NCBI GenBank assembly: GCA_025997715.1
Contig: BNUY01000031.1
Span: 1 to 23,227 of the forward strand
From: Spirochaetia bacterium
GTDB lineage: Bacteria > Spirochaetota > Spirochaetia > Treponematales > Breznakiellaceae
DNA length: 23,227 nt
Direction: 5' to 3'
Under the pieces are notes generated by a model that saw nothing but the letters and a program-made list of their open reading frames with translations, was not told the origin of the DNA and searched no databases. Position 1 is the first letter of the stretch. Each line of letters opens with the position of its first letter. The position numbers were made by a program, and so were the translations under genes. Positions 14,923 to 22,417 of this stretch are shown here, one piece after another.

Positions 14923-15680
14923 AACCATTTTTTAAAAAGGGTGAAATAGACAAAAAAAAATTAGAGGCCCTGGAGACGGATCAGCAGGAAATGATCCGGG
15001 GGGTGGTGGAACTTTCGGATACCACGGTGAAGGAAATCATGGTGCCCCGGATAGACACGGTGTTTATTTCCGTGGACGCCACCCGGGAAGAACTGCTGGA
15101 TAGGATCACGGAAAGCGACCATTCCCGTTTCCCGGTGTACAAGGAAACCATCGACAACGTGGTGGGTATCCTCTACGTAAAGGATCTGCTCAAGGCCCTG
15201 GTCCGGGGGGATGAGCTTTCCATCCAGAACCTGCTCCGCAAGCCCTTCTTTGTGCCGGGCTCGAAGCATATTAAGGACCTCCTTGCGGAACTGCGCCGAC
15301 GCCGGGTCCACATTGCGGTGGTGGTGGACGAGTACGGCGGGGTTTCGGGGATCATCTGCATGGAAAACATCATCGAGGAGATCATCGGGGATATCCAGGA
15401 TGAGTTCGATAACGAAACTGAGGACATCCTCAAGTTAGGGGAGGACGCCTACCTCTGCGACGCCCGGGTAAACCTGGAGGACCTTAGCGAAGAAACCGGG
15501 TTGGAATTGCCCTCGGATGATTTCGATACCCTGGGGGGGTTTGTGTTTGATCTCTTTGGAAAGATTCCGGTAAAATATGAGAAGGCGGTGTGGGGTGAGA
15601 CGGAATTTATTATTCAGGATATGGACGGGCATAAGATCAATTCGGTAAAGATACTGCTGGGCAAAAAGGGCGAGGAATGA
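14919..15680 (+). CDS. CorC/TlyC-type CBS domain protein
   Basis: A 253-residue protein overlapping ybeY by ATGA. Residues about 40-160 are a CBS pair (IMVPRIDTVFISVDATREEL; HSRFPVYKETIDNVVGILYV; VVVDEYGGVSGIICMENIIE). Residues about 170-248 are the CorC_HlyC transporter-associated domain (VNLEDLSEETGLELPSDDFD, TLGGFVFDLFGKIP). The membrane-spanning DUF21 domain of larger relatives is absent, so it is the soluble, short form. Spirochaete versions are annotated TlyC/hemolysin C, others CorC with a role in Mg/Co efflux. The actual activity here is unknown. Confidence 0.92.
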   Translation: MKPFFKKGEIDKKKLEALETDQQEMIRGVVELSDTTVKEIMVPRIDTVFISVDATREELLDRITESDHSRFPVYKETIDNVVGILYVKDLLKALVRGDELSIQNLLRKPFFVPGSKHIKDLLAELRRRRVHIAVVVDEYGGVSGIICMENIIEEIIGDIQDEFDNETEDILKLGEDAYLCDARVNLEDLSEETGLELPSDDFDTLGGFVFDLFGKIPVKYEKAVWGETEFIIQDMDGHKINSVKILLGKKGEE

Positions 15681-17989
15681 AAATAAGGTCGTGGTGGCAT
15701 AGCCGGGTGGAAGGGTGCGTTGCGGGCGCTCATGCTGTTGGAGGAACCTGCTCCCGGAGCCCGGCCCCAGGGGGCCTTTCGGTCTCCGTACGCAGAGACG
15801 TCCGAATGCATTCGGCCCGCCACGCCCCCTTCCACCCGCTGCGTCAGCACTATATCGCTAAATACCACGGGGACGACCGGATGCATTCGGACCGGCACGC
15901 CCCTTTCTTGCCGCTGCGTCATCACTATATTGCTAAATACCACGGGGACGATCCGCTGCGTCAGCACTGTATTGCTACAGGCCGTTCAGTCTGGCGGTCA
16001 TCTAAGGTTCCCTTTGGTGTCTCTGTGTTTGCACTCTTCCTATTCGTTTTATTATTCGGCAGTATCGGGGCGCTTGATGCCCAGGCAGTTTCCAACGCCG
16101 CATCCTATTACGACCAGGGCCGTGCCGCTATGGTGCAGGAAAATTGGTACGCCGCTGCAGAATCGCTGCTGGAATGTGTCCGGCTTAACCCCGCCCATGC
16201 CGAGGGGACCGCTGCCCTGGCGGAGTGTTACTACGAACTGGGGGAATTCGATCAGGCGCTGACCTGGGTGCGGAAGGCGCGGACTCTGGCCCGGAGCAGT
16301 ATGCCCCTTGCTAACCTGGAAGCTACGACCCTGATAGCCCTGGGGCGGCTGGGAGAGGCGCAGGGGATTATCACCGGTATTCTTGCGCAGGAACCTTATA
16401 ACCTGGAGGCCCTCTTTGCGGGGGCGGAACTGGATGTGGCCCGGGGTAGGGTGGGGGAGGCGGTTGCCCGGTATCGCGAGGCGGCGCGGCGCTTTCCCGA
16501 CGACCGGCGGCTCCTCCTTTCGCTTTCCCTGGTGCTGTGTTCCCTGGGGGATTTGGAAAATGCCCGGCTCTATATTGAGCGGGCGCTGTTGCAGCACCGG
16601 GAGGATTACCGGGTCTATTACTACGCCGCCTATATTGAAGCCAAGGCGGGGCGGTTCCCCCAGGCTATCGGCTATGCCGAACAGGCGCTGGGGATAAAGA
16701 GCGGGCATAAACCTTCCCGGGCGCTGCTGGCAAGCCTCCGGTACCGGTCCGGCCAGTTTGAAGAGGCCGCCCGGCTTGCGGACCAGGCCATTGCGGATGA
16801 CCGCAGCGATATTGGCAGTTGGTACCTCAAGGGTATGTCCTATATCAGCCTGGGGCGGACTGCGGAGGCTATGCAAATCCTTTCCCAGGCTTCGGCCCTT
16901 GATCCCAACGATGAATTTGTCCGGTCCGCTTTGGAGGACCTTCTTATAAGTACTACCATGATAGAGGACCCGCAACGGAACCGCTGGGCATCCTGGCATT
17001 TTAACCGGGCGCGGGATTATCGTTCCCGTAACCTGCGCGATCAAGCCCTCTTTGAATACCGCCGGGGGCTGAAGCTTAACCCCAACGCACGGGACCGGCG
17101 GGAATACGCAGAATTACTGCGCCTGGCGGGATACCCCGCCCGGTACCTGGAAGAACTGCGTTTCATTCGTGATAATGATCCCGGTGATCCGGCGATCAAC
17201 GATGCTATCGAAGCCTACGATGCCCTGTTGGCGGACGCCCTGTACCGGCGCTGGGACGTAGACCCCGTGCTCATTGCCAAACGGCACTGGAGGGTGGCGG
17301 TTTTTTCCCTGGCCTCCGAAGGAGCCTTCTACCACGCCGATGCGGGGGCCGTTGGTTCCGCCTATGTCCGGGACCTCCTTGTCCACGACCGGAACATCGC
17401 CGCTCCAAACCTGGCGCTTAAACAGCCATCCTTTTCCGCCGCATTCCGCACTGCACGGGAAGCCGGGGCGGATTACTTCCTGGTAGTCACGGTTTCTGAA
17501 AACGGGCGGGACCTTTCCCTTAAGGGGGAACTCTTCGTGGGCCGCACCGGTTCCCCCGCCGCCGCTTTCTCTGCCTACCGCACCGGCGATGACCGTCTGC
17601 GAAACGCTTCCCGGGGCCTTGTGGATCAGCTTTCCGCCGCCCTGCCCTTCCGTGCGGAACTGGTACAGCGCCGCTCTTCACAGGGGCTCATCGACAAGGG
17701 CCGGGCGGACGGTGTCAAGGCTGAAACGGAATACGATGTGGTAAAGAAGGGGCAGCCCTTTGTCCGTAACGAAGGCCTTGGCATCGACTATTCCCCGGAG
17801 GATGTGGTAGGAACGCTGCGGATAGAGCGGGCGGATGAGGAAGTGTCCATGGGGATACTCACCCGCCGGGGGTTCTTTGACCGCATCGGTATTGGGGACG
17901 AGATTATTTTGCAAAATGAAAAAATCGAGAAACCCCCGGAGGTCATGGCGGACCCGGAACTGCGGAGTTTGCTGCGGAATTTGCGGTGA
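15677..17989 (+). CDS. large exported TPR protein with in-frame repeat insertion
   Basis: A 770-residue ORF whose ATG overlaps the previous stop (ATGA). Residues 1-10 (MKIRSWWHSR) look native. Residues about 11-105 are Arg/His-rich translation of a repeat element (listed separately). Residues about 106-135 (SKVPFGVSVFALFLFVLLFG then SIGALDAQA) are a signal-peptide hydrophobic core. TPR units run from about 138 to 470 (YYDQGRAAMVQENWYAAAES; ALAECYYELGEFDQALTWVR; LYIERALLQHREDYRVYYYA). A C-terminal domain of mixed alpha/beta type follows (GADYFLVVTVSENGRDLSLK; GLIDKGRADGVKAETEYDVV). The protein is probably periplasmic or outer-membrane associated. The insertion keeps the frame, so the gene is likely still expressed, but the long basic N-region may impair export. 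Confidence 0.85.
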   Translation: MKIRSWWHSRVEGCVAGAHAVGGTCSRSPAPGGLSVSVRRDVRMHSARHAPFHPLRQHYIAKYHGDDRMHSDRHAPFLPLRHHYIAKYHGDDPLRQHCIATGRSVWRSSKVPFGVSVFALFLFVLLFGSIGALDAQAVSNAASYYDQGRAAMVQENWYAAAESLLECVRLNPAHAEGTAALAECYYELGEFDQALTWVRKARTLARSSMPLANLEATTLIALGRLGEAQGIITGILAQEPYNLEALFAGAELDVARGRVGEAVARYREAARRFPDDRRLLLSLSLVLCSLGDLENARLYIERALLQHREDYRVYYYAAYIEAKAGRFPQAIGYAEQALGIKSGHKPSRALLASLRYRSGQFEEAARLADQAIADDRSDIGSWYLKGMSYISLGRTAEAMQILSQASALDPNDEFVRSALEDLLISTTMIEDPQRNRWASWHFNRARDYRSRNLRDQALFEYRRGLKLNPNARDRREYAELLRLAGYPARYLEELRFIRDNDPGDPAINDAIEAYDALLADALYRRWDVDPVLIAKRHWRVAVFSLASEGAFYHADAGAVGSAYVRDLLVHDRNIAAPNLALKQPSFSAAFRTAREAGADYFLVVTVSENGRDLSLKGELFVGRTGSPAAAFSAYRTGDDRLRNASRGLVDQLSAALPFRAELVQRRSSQGLIDKGRADGVKAETEYDVVKKGQPFVRNEGLGIDYSPEDVVGTLRIERADEEVSMGILTRRGFFDRIGIGDEIILQNEKIEKPPEVMADPELRSLLRNLR
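15704..15838. repeat. inverted repeat of the inserted element
   Basis: The arm 15704-15727 and the arm 15815-15838 are reverse complements at 22 of 24 positions; the outer part reads CGGGTGGAAGGG on the plus strand. The loop is 87 bases and carries the perfect palindrome CCGAATGCATTCGG (15802-15815). The layout resembles a palindromic MITE or REP-type element that landed in the signal-peptide region of the TPR gene. Confidence 0.7.
15797..15980 (+). repeat. 75-bp direct repeats, two full and one partial copy
   Basis: Copy A is 15797-15871 and copy B is 15872-15946, each 75 bp. A third, internally deleted copy starts at 15947 and runs to about 15980. Each full copy encodes 25 residues, for example DRMHSDRHAPFLPLRHHYIA followed by KYHGD. 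As 75 is a multiple of three, copy-number change does not shift the frame of the TPR gene. Confidence 0.9.
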
Positions 17990-18329
17990 ATTCTCAAGTC
18001 TTGAAGTACAGTGAATAATCCACTTGACAAAAGAAGTTTTTTTACATTACCCTAGCTCTACTATGCGTAAGCACGATGTATGGGGCGCCGCAGCGGTTCC
18101 TGCCCATGAAAACGGCGGCGGAGAACTGCGAATAGCCGGTTTAAACAGTCAACTGCCCCCCCCTACACTTCTGTTTAGTAGTTTTCCATCGAATTTCCTT
18201 CTTTATAGTTTCGCCTCGTCACAACCAACACGCCACACCCATGGAGAGGATGGTTAGTAAGCCGAAATGTGCGGAAAAAGGACTGCCGGGTCTTGTAAAC
18301 AAACTAAGGACAATAAGGAGCATTGAATT
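17990..18329. other. intergenic gap, regulatory content uncertain
   Basis: This 340-base gap follows the core operon. No convincing terminator hairpin with a T-run was seen after 17989. A consensus-like TTGACA lies at 18024-18029. Open frames here are short, lack a ribosome-binding site and have no protein-like composition. The last 20 bases hold AAGGAG for the next gene. Confidence 0.5.
18024..18053 (+). promoter_or_regulatory. possible promoter upstream of Fe-S/zinc-ribbon gene
   Basis: TTGACA at 18024-18029 is a perfect -35 element. The best -10 candidate at a normal spacing is TACCCT (18048-18053, spacer 18), which is weak. Transcription would leave a leader of about 270 bases before the gene at 18330. 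Confidence 0.3.
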
Positions 18330-18911
18330 ATGGGTATTTTGACTAATTTGGTTAAGAATGCCGTTAAGGCGCAGACGGACTTGGTGAAGGATGCCGTTAG
18401 GGCACAGACGGACGTGCTTTCGAGTCTCGTGCCGGGCATAAACCGCCCGAAAGCAGGCAAAATTTCCAAGGAAGAATTGGAGGAAAGATTGCGGGACATG
18501 GGCGTGTTACGTGAAGATGAAGATGATGACGAAGAGGCACCGAGTCCTGCCGCCCCCTCGTCGGGGCTTACTATCGCCCTCCCACCGGGGCTTAAAGGAA
18601 TGGACATCTTTAAATTATTGCCCAAGTCGAATTGTAAGAAATGCGGTCACCCCACCTGTATGTCCTTTGCGATGAAAGTCGCCGCAGGGCAGATCTCTAT
18701 TGACAAATGCCCGGACATCCCGGCAGACGCATTGGCCCAACTCGGCGGTGATACGCACCCGGAAGAAAGCCCAATCATTGAGCAACCGGCAGCCGCACCG
18801 CCACCACCGCCAACGGCAAGCCCGGCAGCCTTTTGCGGGAACTGCGGCCAGAAGCTTGAAGGCGGCGTGAAATTCTGCGGAAGCTGCGGCGCTTTAGTAG
18901 AGAACAAATAA
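18330..18911 (+). CDS. CFeSP-type 4Fe-4S motif fused to a zinc ribbon
   Basis: A 193-residue protein with AAGGAG before ATG 18330. Residues 5-28 hold a near-tandem repeat (LVKNAVKAQTD / LVKDAVRAQTD). A highly acidic segment (EDEDDDEEA) follows. Residues about 88-135 (LKGMDIFKLLPKSNCKKCGH, then PTCMSFAMKVAAG) carry C102, C105, C110 and C127, the C-x2-C-x4-C-x16-C pattern of the [4Fe-4S] domain at the N-terminus of the corrinoid iron-sulfur protein / ACDS gamma subunit. A Pro-rich linker leads to a zinc ribbon, FCGNCGQKLEGGVKFCGSCG. The corrinoid-binding barrel is absent, so this is a stand-alone Fe-S module joined to a ribbon, possibly a redox sensor or scaffold (inference). Confidence 0.8.
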   Translation: MGILTNLVKNAVKAQTDLVKDAVRAQTDVLSSLVPGINRPKAGKISKEELEERLRDMGVLREDEDDDEEAPSPAAPSSGLTIALPPGLKGMDIFKLLPKSNCKKCGHPTCMSFAMKVAAGQISIDKCPDIPADALAQLGGDTHPEESPIIEQPAAAPPPPPTASPAAFCGNCGQKLEGGVKFCGSCGALVENK

Positions 18912-18963
18912 AACCGGCGGGGTAACGCAAAAGGAGTTGAGATTATGGCTTTTTGTTCAAAAT
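18911..18963 (+). repeat. leader and gene-start repeat, copy 1
   Basis: The 28 bases at 18911-18938, from AAACCGGCGGGGTAACGC to the ribosome-binding site AAAAGGAGTT, are identical to 21484-21511. After a short variable spacer the identity resumes through the first six codons (MAFCSK). It therefore marks a duplication of the 5' part of this zinc-ribbon gene. Confidence 0.85.
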
Positions 18964-20603
18964 GCGGAACGCAAGTAGCGGAGGGTGTGAAGTTTTGCAC
19001 ATCCTGTGGAACACCTATCGGGGGCGCAGCGGCGCCTGTAGCACCGGCGGCAAAACCGGCCAAGGAAAAAGTGGGCAATATACTGGTTTGCCCTTCCTGC
19101 GGCGCACCGCTGGAATCGTTTCAGGGAAAGTGTCCAAGCTGCGGGCATGAGCTTCGAAATGTTGAGGTGAATGCAGGTGTAAAAAAATTCTTTGACGAGA
19201 TTGCAAAAATAGATAATAAAGTTGAAGAGTCTGCAAGTGCAAAAAGAGGAAGCGGATTGAGTAACTTTGGTATCGGTGCACTTATTTTTATTGCTCTCGC
19301 CTATGGCCTTTTTCTTGGGTTTATGACTTCGGATATGTCCACTTTTAATACATCCTGGATTGTAATTTTACTGTGTTTGGCCGGCATTTTTGCTATTTTA
19401 CTATTTCGAAAACCACGGTGGACAAAAGAAGATCAAAAAAAGCAGGCACTGGTTGATAACCTTATTGTACCGAACGAGAAGGAATCAATATCTGAGTTTT
19501 TTCTTTTTGCAACTACTAATATTGTAAAAGTGAACTCAGCTAAAAGTTTGCTTTCTGTTAGTGAACGGTATCATCAAAAATGGAATATGATATGGTCCCG
19601 AAAGTGTAAGCAACTATATACAAAAGCATCGATGGCCTTGTCGGATGATACTGCGTTAATAAAAAGACTGGATACTATGCTTGCCGAAACTATAGTTTCC
19701 CAAAAGAAACAGAATAGAACAGCGGCTGTTTTTATAGGCGTAGTTGCGGTGGTACTTATTGTCGGAGGAATAATTTTTGCCAACGTCCAATCTAAGGGAG
19801 GAATACAAATTGCTGCAGAAATACGGCGTCTCGAAGCTATTGAAGTTGAAATAAAGGCCAGTATCAAAAACGGGGTCTACGATAAAGCGCTCTCGCAGGT
19901 CAAGAGTTTGGATTGGGGTTTACCGGCGGAGAGGTATGTTTCCAGCTCCGAGAAGAAAAAATACAAAGAAAACGAAGCGAAAAAAACTCAACAGACCTAT
20001 TGGAAAACCCAAAAGGAGCATTATTTGGATACCCTGGATGACTTACAAGGTACAGCAACAAAAATACCGGAATCGGCGGTTATTGCTGCGGCGAACGTTA
20101 CTATACAAGGTTCTTTAAGCGATTGTTTCAGGGTTGTCGGTAATTGTACGCTAAAAGCGGATGCAAGCGGCGATACAATAACGGTATCCTTTGAAGTCAG
20201 ATCTCTGAAATCGGCGGCTCCGATTGTTAAACAAAGAATTGACGAATATATACGGGGTAAAAACTGGGGAAAAGATAATTGTACACGCGAAATGAAAAGT
20301 GCGTCGGTGAAGGTAGCTGATTTTTCTGCGAGTTCCGAAGATGGAAAAGCTGTTGCTAATTCGCTGATATTACTTACACCGGGGTCTTCAACAAAAATCA
20401 GCATTCAATTAACACCGTCGTCTGACAAGTCGGCAAGGGAAAAGAGGGCAGCAACCGCAAGCTTTATGTCGCAGGACACTTTGGGGATACTGCTGACGCC
20501 AACGTATGAGATAATCAACCAGACGATTCTCAGTGAATACAGAAGTGGAAATAAGGCGCGTGCAAAGTATGAAATGGACGCCAAAGAAAACCTGAATATA
20601 TAA
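18945..20603 (+). CDS. large zinc-ribbon membrane protein
   Basis: A 552-residue protein; AAAAGGAG lies before ATG 18945. Residues 1-30 (FCSKCGTQVAEGVKFCTSCG) are a zinc ribbon, and a second one follows at about 49-67 (CPSCGAPLESFQGKCPSCG). Membrane segments lie at about 105-128 (IGALIFIALAYGLFLGFMTS), 138-157 (SWIVILLCLAGIFAILLFRK) and 260-280 (TAAVFIGVVAVVLIVGGIIF). The C-terminal 270 residues are probably extracytoplasmic: a helical stretch with QTYWKTQKEHYLDTLDDLQG, then a beta-rich, Ser/Thr-rich domain. No catalytic motif was recognised. The gene start and leader are duplicated at 21484. Confidence 0.75.
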   Translation: MAFCSKCGTQVAEGVKFCTSCGTPIGGAAAPVAPAAKPAKEKVGNILVCPSCGAPLESFQGKCPSCGHELRNVEVNAGVKKFFDEIAKIDNKVEESASAKRGSGLSNFGIGALIFIALAYGLFLGFMTSDMSTFNTSWIVILLCLAGIFAILLFRKPRWTKEDQKKQALVDNLIVPNEKESISEFFLFATTNIVKVNSAKSLLSVSERYHQKWNMIWSRKCKQLYTKASMALSDDTALIKRLDTMLAETIVSQKKQNRTAAVFIGVVAVVLIVGGIIFANVQSKGGIQIAAEIRRLEAIEVEIKASIKNGVYDKALSQVKSLDWGLPAERYVSSSEKKKYKENEAKKTQQTYWKTQKEHYLDTLDDLQGTATKIPESAVIAAANVTIQGSLSDCFRVVGNCTLKADASGDTITVSFEVRSLKSAAPIVKQRIDEYIRGKNWGKDNCTREMKSASVKVADFSASSEDGKAVANSLILLTPGSSTKISIQLTPSSDKSAREKRAATASFMSQDTLGILLTPTYEIINQTILSEYRSGNKARAKYEMDAKENLNI

Positions 20604-20614
20604 GGAGCTAAACT

Positions 20615-21475
20615 ATGGCAACTACCGGCACTCACAAAATCTATTCTCATAACGAAAAATGGGAGACGGTGCTGGAAGCTGCCCGTTCCCTGCCAAAAAA
20701 GGTTGGCTCATATCAGGAACTGGTGGAACGTGTTGGAACGATTGCCCTCCGCAACAATGGCTGTTTCCTGTTCTACCGGGGGCAGGATACGGATCATCAA
20801 ACCAAGGGAAAGAAAAATACCCAGTCAAAGATTATTGCCTCAATCTACCGGCCTTCCCGGGGTGGTAAGCCAGGACAAAAGACGCTGCCCAAAGAACTAA
20901 AAGACCGGCGCATATATGCACTCACCGAGGCGAAAGCTGAGTTTCTAGGAATAGTGGCACAGGAAAGCGCTTTTTCAAAGGATTATAAAAAATCACGTTT
21001 CCTGCATTACGATGAATTAAGCAGGTCCATTTTTCAGCACTACGGAACGCTGCCTACGCCGCTTCTGGATGTAACCCAATCCCTGCCCGTTGCCTGTTCC
21101 ATCCCTACCCACCAAGGTAAAACCGGAAAGGTGATTATCTATGTGTTAGGTTTTGAGGATCTTATGCCCACCGTTACCTATTCGTACCGGCAGGGCTTTG
21201 AACTTCTGCACCTTGTGGGTGTTATGCCTGAATTTGCTAAACGCCCTCTGTTTCAGGAAGGCAGCCTCGTTTCGAATTTCCCTCCAAGCATCGTTTTTTC
21301 GGAAAACGAAAAATATAACTTCGCGTCTTTTTTATTGGCAAAGTTTGAGTTTGACCCAAAGCTTTTTTGGACAAAAGAATTTCGTCCTATGCCGGAAAAA
21401 CTGCTCTTCCCAAAAGATGACCGTCTTGAAGAACTTTTACGTCCACTCAAGAAAAAATATGCGGATCTCTGGTAG
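20615..21475 (+). CDS. FRG-domain protein
   Basis: A 286-residue protein with AAGGAG before ATG 20615. The FRG family motif is seen as FLFYRGQDTD near residues 50-59. It is followed by the second conserved part, FQHYGTLPTPLLDVTQSLPV ACS, at about 145-168. The family takes its name from the F-R-G tripeptide, here Y-R-G. The segment between holds a basic loop (TKGKKNTQSKIIASIYRPSR), and the C-terminus ends in a charged helix. FRG domains are widespread in phage- and mobile-element-linked genes, and their biochemical role is not settled. It lies between two zinc-ribbon genes that share a leader, so it may be an insertion between duplicated copies. Confidence 0.8.
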   Translation: MATTGTHKIYSHNEKWETVLEAARSLPKKVGSYQELVERVGTIALRNNGCFLFYRGQDTDHQTKGKKNTQSKIIASIYRPSRGGKPGQKTLPKELKDRRIYALTEAKAEFLGIVAQESAFSKDYKKSRFLHYDELSRSIFQHYGTLPTPLLDVTQSLPVACSIPTHQGKTGKVIIYVLGFEDLMPTVTYSYRQGFELLHLVGVMPEFAKRPLFQEGSLVSNFPPSIVFSENEKYNFASFLLAKFEFDPKLFWTKEFRPMPEKLLFPKDDRLEELLRPLKKKYADLW

Positions 21476-21483
21476 AAAACAAT

Positions 21484-21536
21484 AAACCGGCGGGGTAACG
21501 CAAAAGGAGTTTTAGTATGGCTTTTTGTTCAAAATG
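21484..21536 (+). repeat. leader and gene-start repeat, copy 2
   Basis: Copy of 18911-18963: 28 identical bases up to the ribosome-binding site, then ATGGCTTTTTGTTCAAAATG at 21517-21536. The copies part at the next base, where C is replaced by A, turning TGC into TGA. Confidence 0.85.
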
Positions 21537-21939
21537 AGGAAAGGAATTGGAGGAGGGCGCACAGTTTTGCGCGTCCTGTGGAACACCTATCGAGGGTGTA
21601 GCGGCGACTGTAGCAGCGGAAGAATCAACTCCTGCTTCACGGTTAACACCAAAAGATGTAGCTGGTTTAAGCCGTATAGTTAATCGCGCTCTGGAATATA
21701 ATAACATTCCCCGTAAAGAACGGGATGTTGTTGAAAAAGCTATTTTACAAGCTGTTGGGAATGGCGAAATAACGGTTGAAAAAATAGTAAATGCTGCGGT
21801 TACCGCTGTAGAAGGAAAAAATTGGTTGGCAAAAATGGCTAAAAGTGGTATGACTGCTCGAATTGCAACAGAGCTTCGTAAGGCACTTTTTCGAGCCATA
21901 GAAAAGGGTACATTGCCTAACAGTATGAGCGTAAGCTAA
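21517..21939 (+). pseudogene. zinc-ribbon protein gene with in-frame TGA at a Cys codon
   Basis: From ATG 21517 the sequence reads MAFCSK, then TGA (21535-21537), then GKELEEGAQFCASCGTPIEG and a further 114 residues to the stop at 21937-21939. The TGA stands exactly where the second Cys of the first CxxC is found in the paralogue at 18945. The rest is 134 residues: ribbon remainder, an Ala/Glu linker, and a helical domain (LTPKDVAGLSRIVNRALEYN, VVEKAILQAVGNGEITVEKI). Reading could restart at TTG 21547, but that lacks a good ribosome site and loses half the ribbon. Most likely a nonsense mutation; selenocysteine decoding of UGA is the alternative. A short stem GCGCA/TGCGC lies 19 bases after the TGA, but is weak evidence for a SECIS. 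Confidence 0.65.
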
Positions 21940-21952
21940 GGGGCGGTGCAAG

Positions 21953-21997
21953 GTAATCATACCAATCAGTATGCCATAAAAGGCATCGCATAACAAG
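21953..21997. repeat. 45-bp direct repeat, left copy flanking the toxin-antitoxin pair
   Basis: Matches 22732-22776 at 44 of 45 positions. It contains the inverted repeat ATGCC-ATAAAA-GGCAT. Read on the minus strand it ends in ATGATTAC, the first codons of an antitoxin-type gene, but no antitoxin follows here: the sequence beyond is the 3' end of the zinc-ribbon gene. Confidence 0.9.
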
Positions 21998-22009
21998 GGG
22001 GAAAGGGAA

Positions 22010-22417
22010 TTATATGCCGATTGTTTGCAGACCGGGCCAGAACAGTTTAAGTAATTTCTCATCTGTACTTACCAGCGTTGCCTCAAGCGTTACTGCTGTA
22101 GCCGCCACAATGGCGTCCGGGAGTTTGGGACGGGGACTACCGGCACGGCGGATTTCGATGGCAAGTTTTTTTATCTCATCGTTAAGCGGGATGATCGTAA
22201 ACTTTGATAAAAGGGCTTGTACATCTTTTCGCTCTTTCTCGGTATCATTGGGTTTTGCAAGAGCTTCCATTTCGGTTACGACGCTTACAAAATACTGCGG
22301 TTTTTCCGCATTGTTCGCGCCGGGCAGAATGCCAATAGTTTTGTTCATAAAGTTAATAACAACATTACTGTCCAGAACAAAAAGCGCTGCTGCGCAGGTA
22401 TTAGTCGGGCCACTCAT
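22010..22417 (-). CDS. PIN-domain toxin (VapC-like)
   Basis: A 135-residue minus-strand protein. The four acidic PIN positions are present: D16 in LFVLDSNVVINF, E49 in VSVVTEMEAL, D101 in LPDAIVAATA and D119 in LVSTDEKLLK. The order and spacing match VapC-type RNases that cleave tRNA or rRNA using Mg(II). The start ATG 22417-22415 lies inside the antitoxin gene, overlapping it by 17 bases, with AAAGGAAG upstream. This is standard for VapBC operons. Length is typical. Confidence 0.92.
   Translation of the reverse strand: MSGPTNTCAAALFVLDSNVVINFMNKTIGILPGANNAEKPQYFVSVVTEMEALAKPNDTEKERKDVQALLSKFTIIPLNDEIKKLAIEIRRAGSPRPKLPDAIVAATAVTLEATLVSTDEKLLKLFWPGLQTIGI

Noticed and set aside
15797..15980. 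CRISPR-like repeats
   Set aside because: The units are adjacent without unique spacers and are translated in frame; no cas genes are present. The 21-bp repeats at 1263 are rejected as CRISPR for the same reason.
18024..18257. 77-codon ORF in the gap before the Fe-S gene
   Set aside because: Starts with TTG inside the -35-like element, has no ribosome site and no protein-like pattern.
21557..21572. SECIS element after the TGA in the zinc-ribbon gene
   Set aside because: Only a five-base-pair stem with a six-base loop; too weak to call as a feature, kept only as an alternative in the findings.
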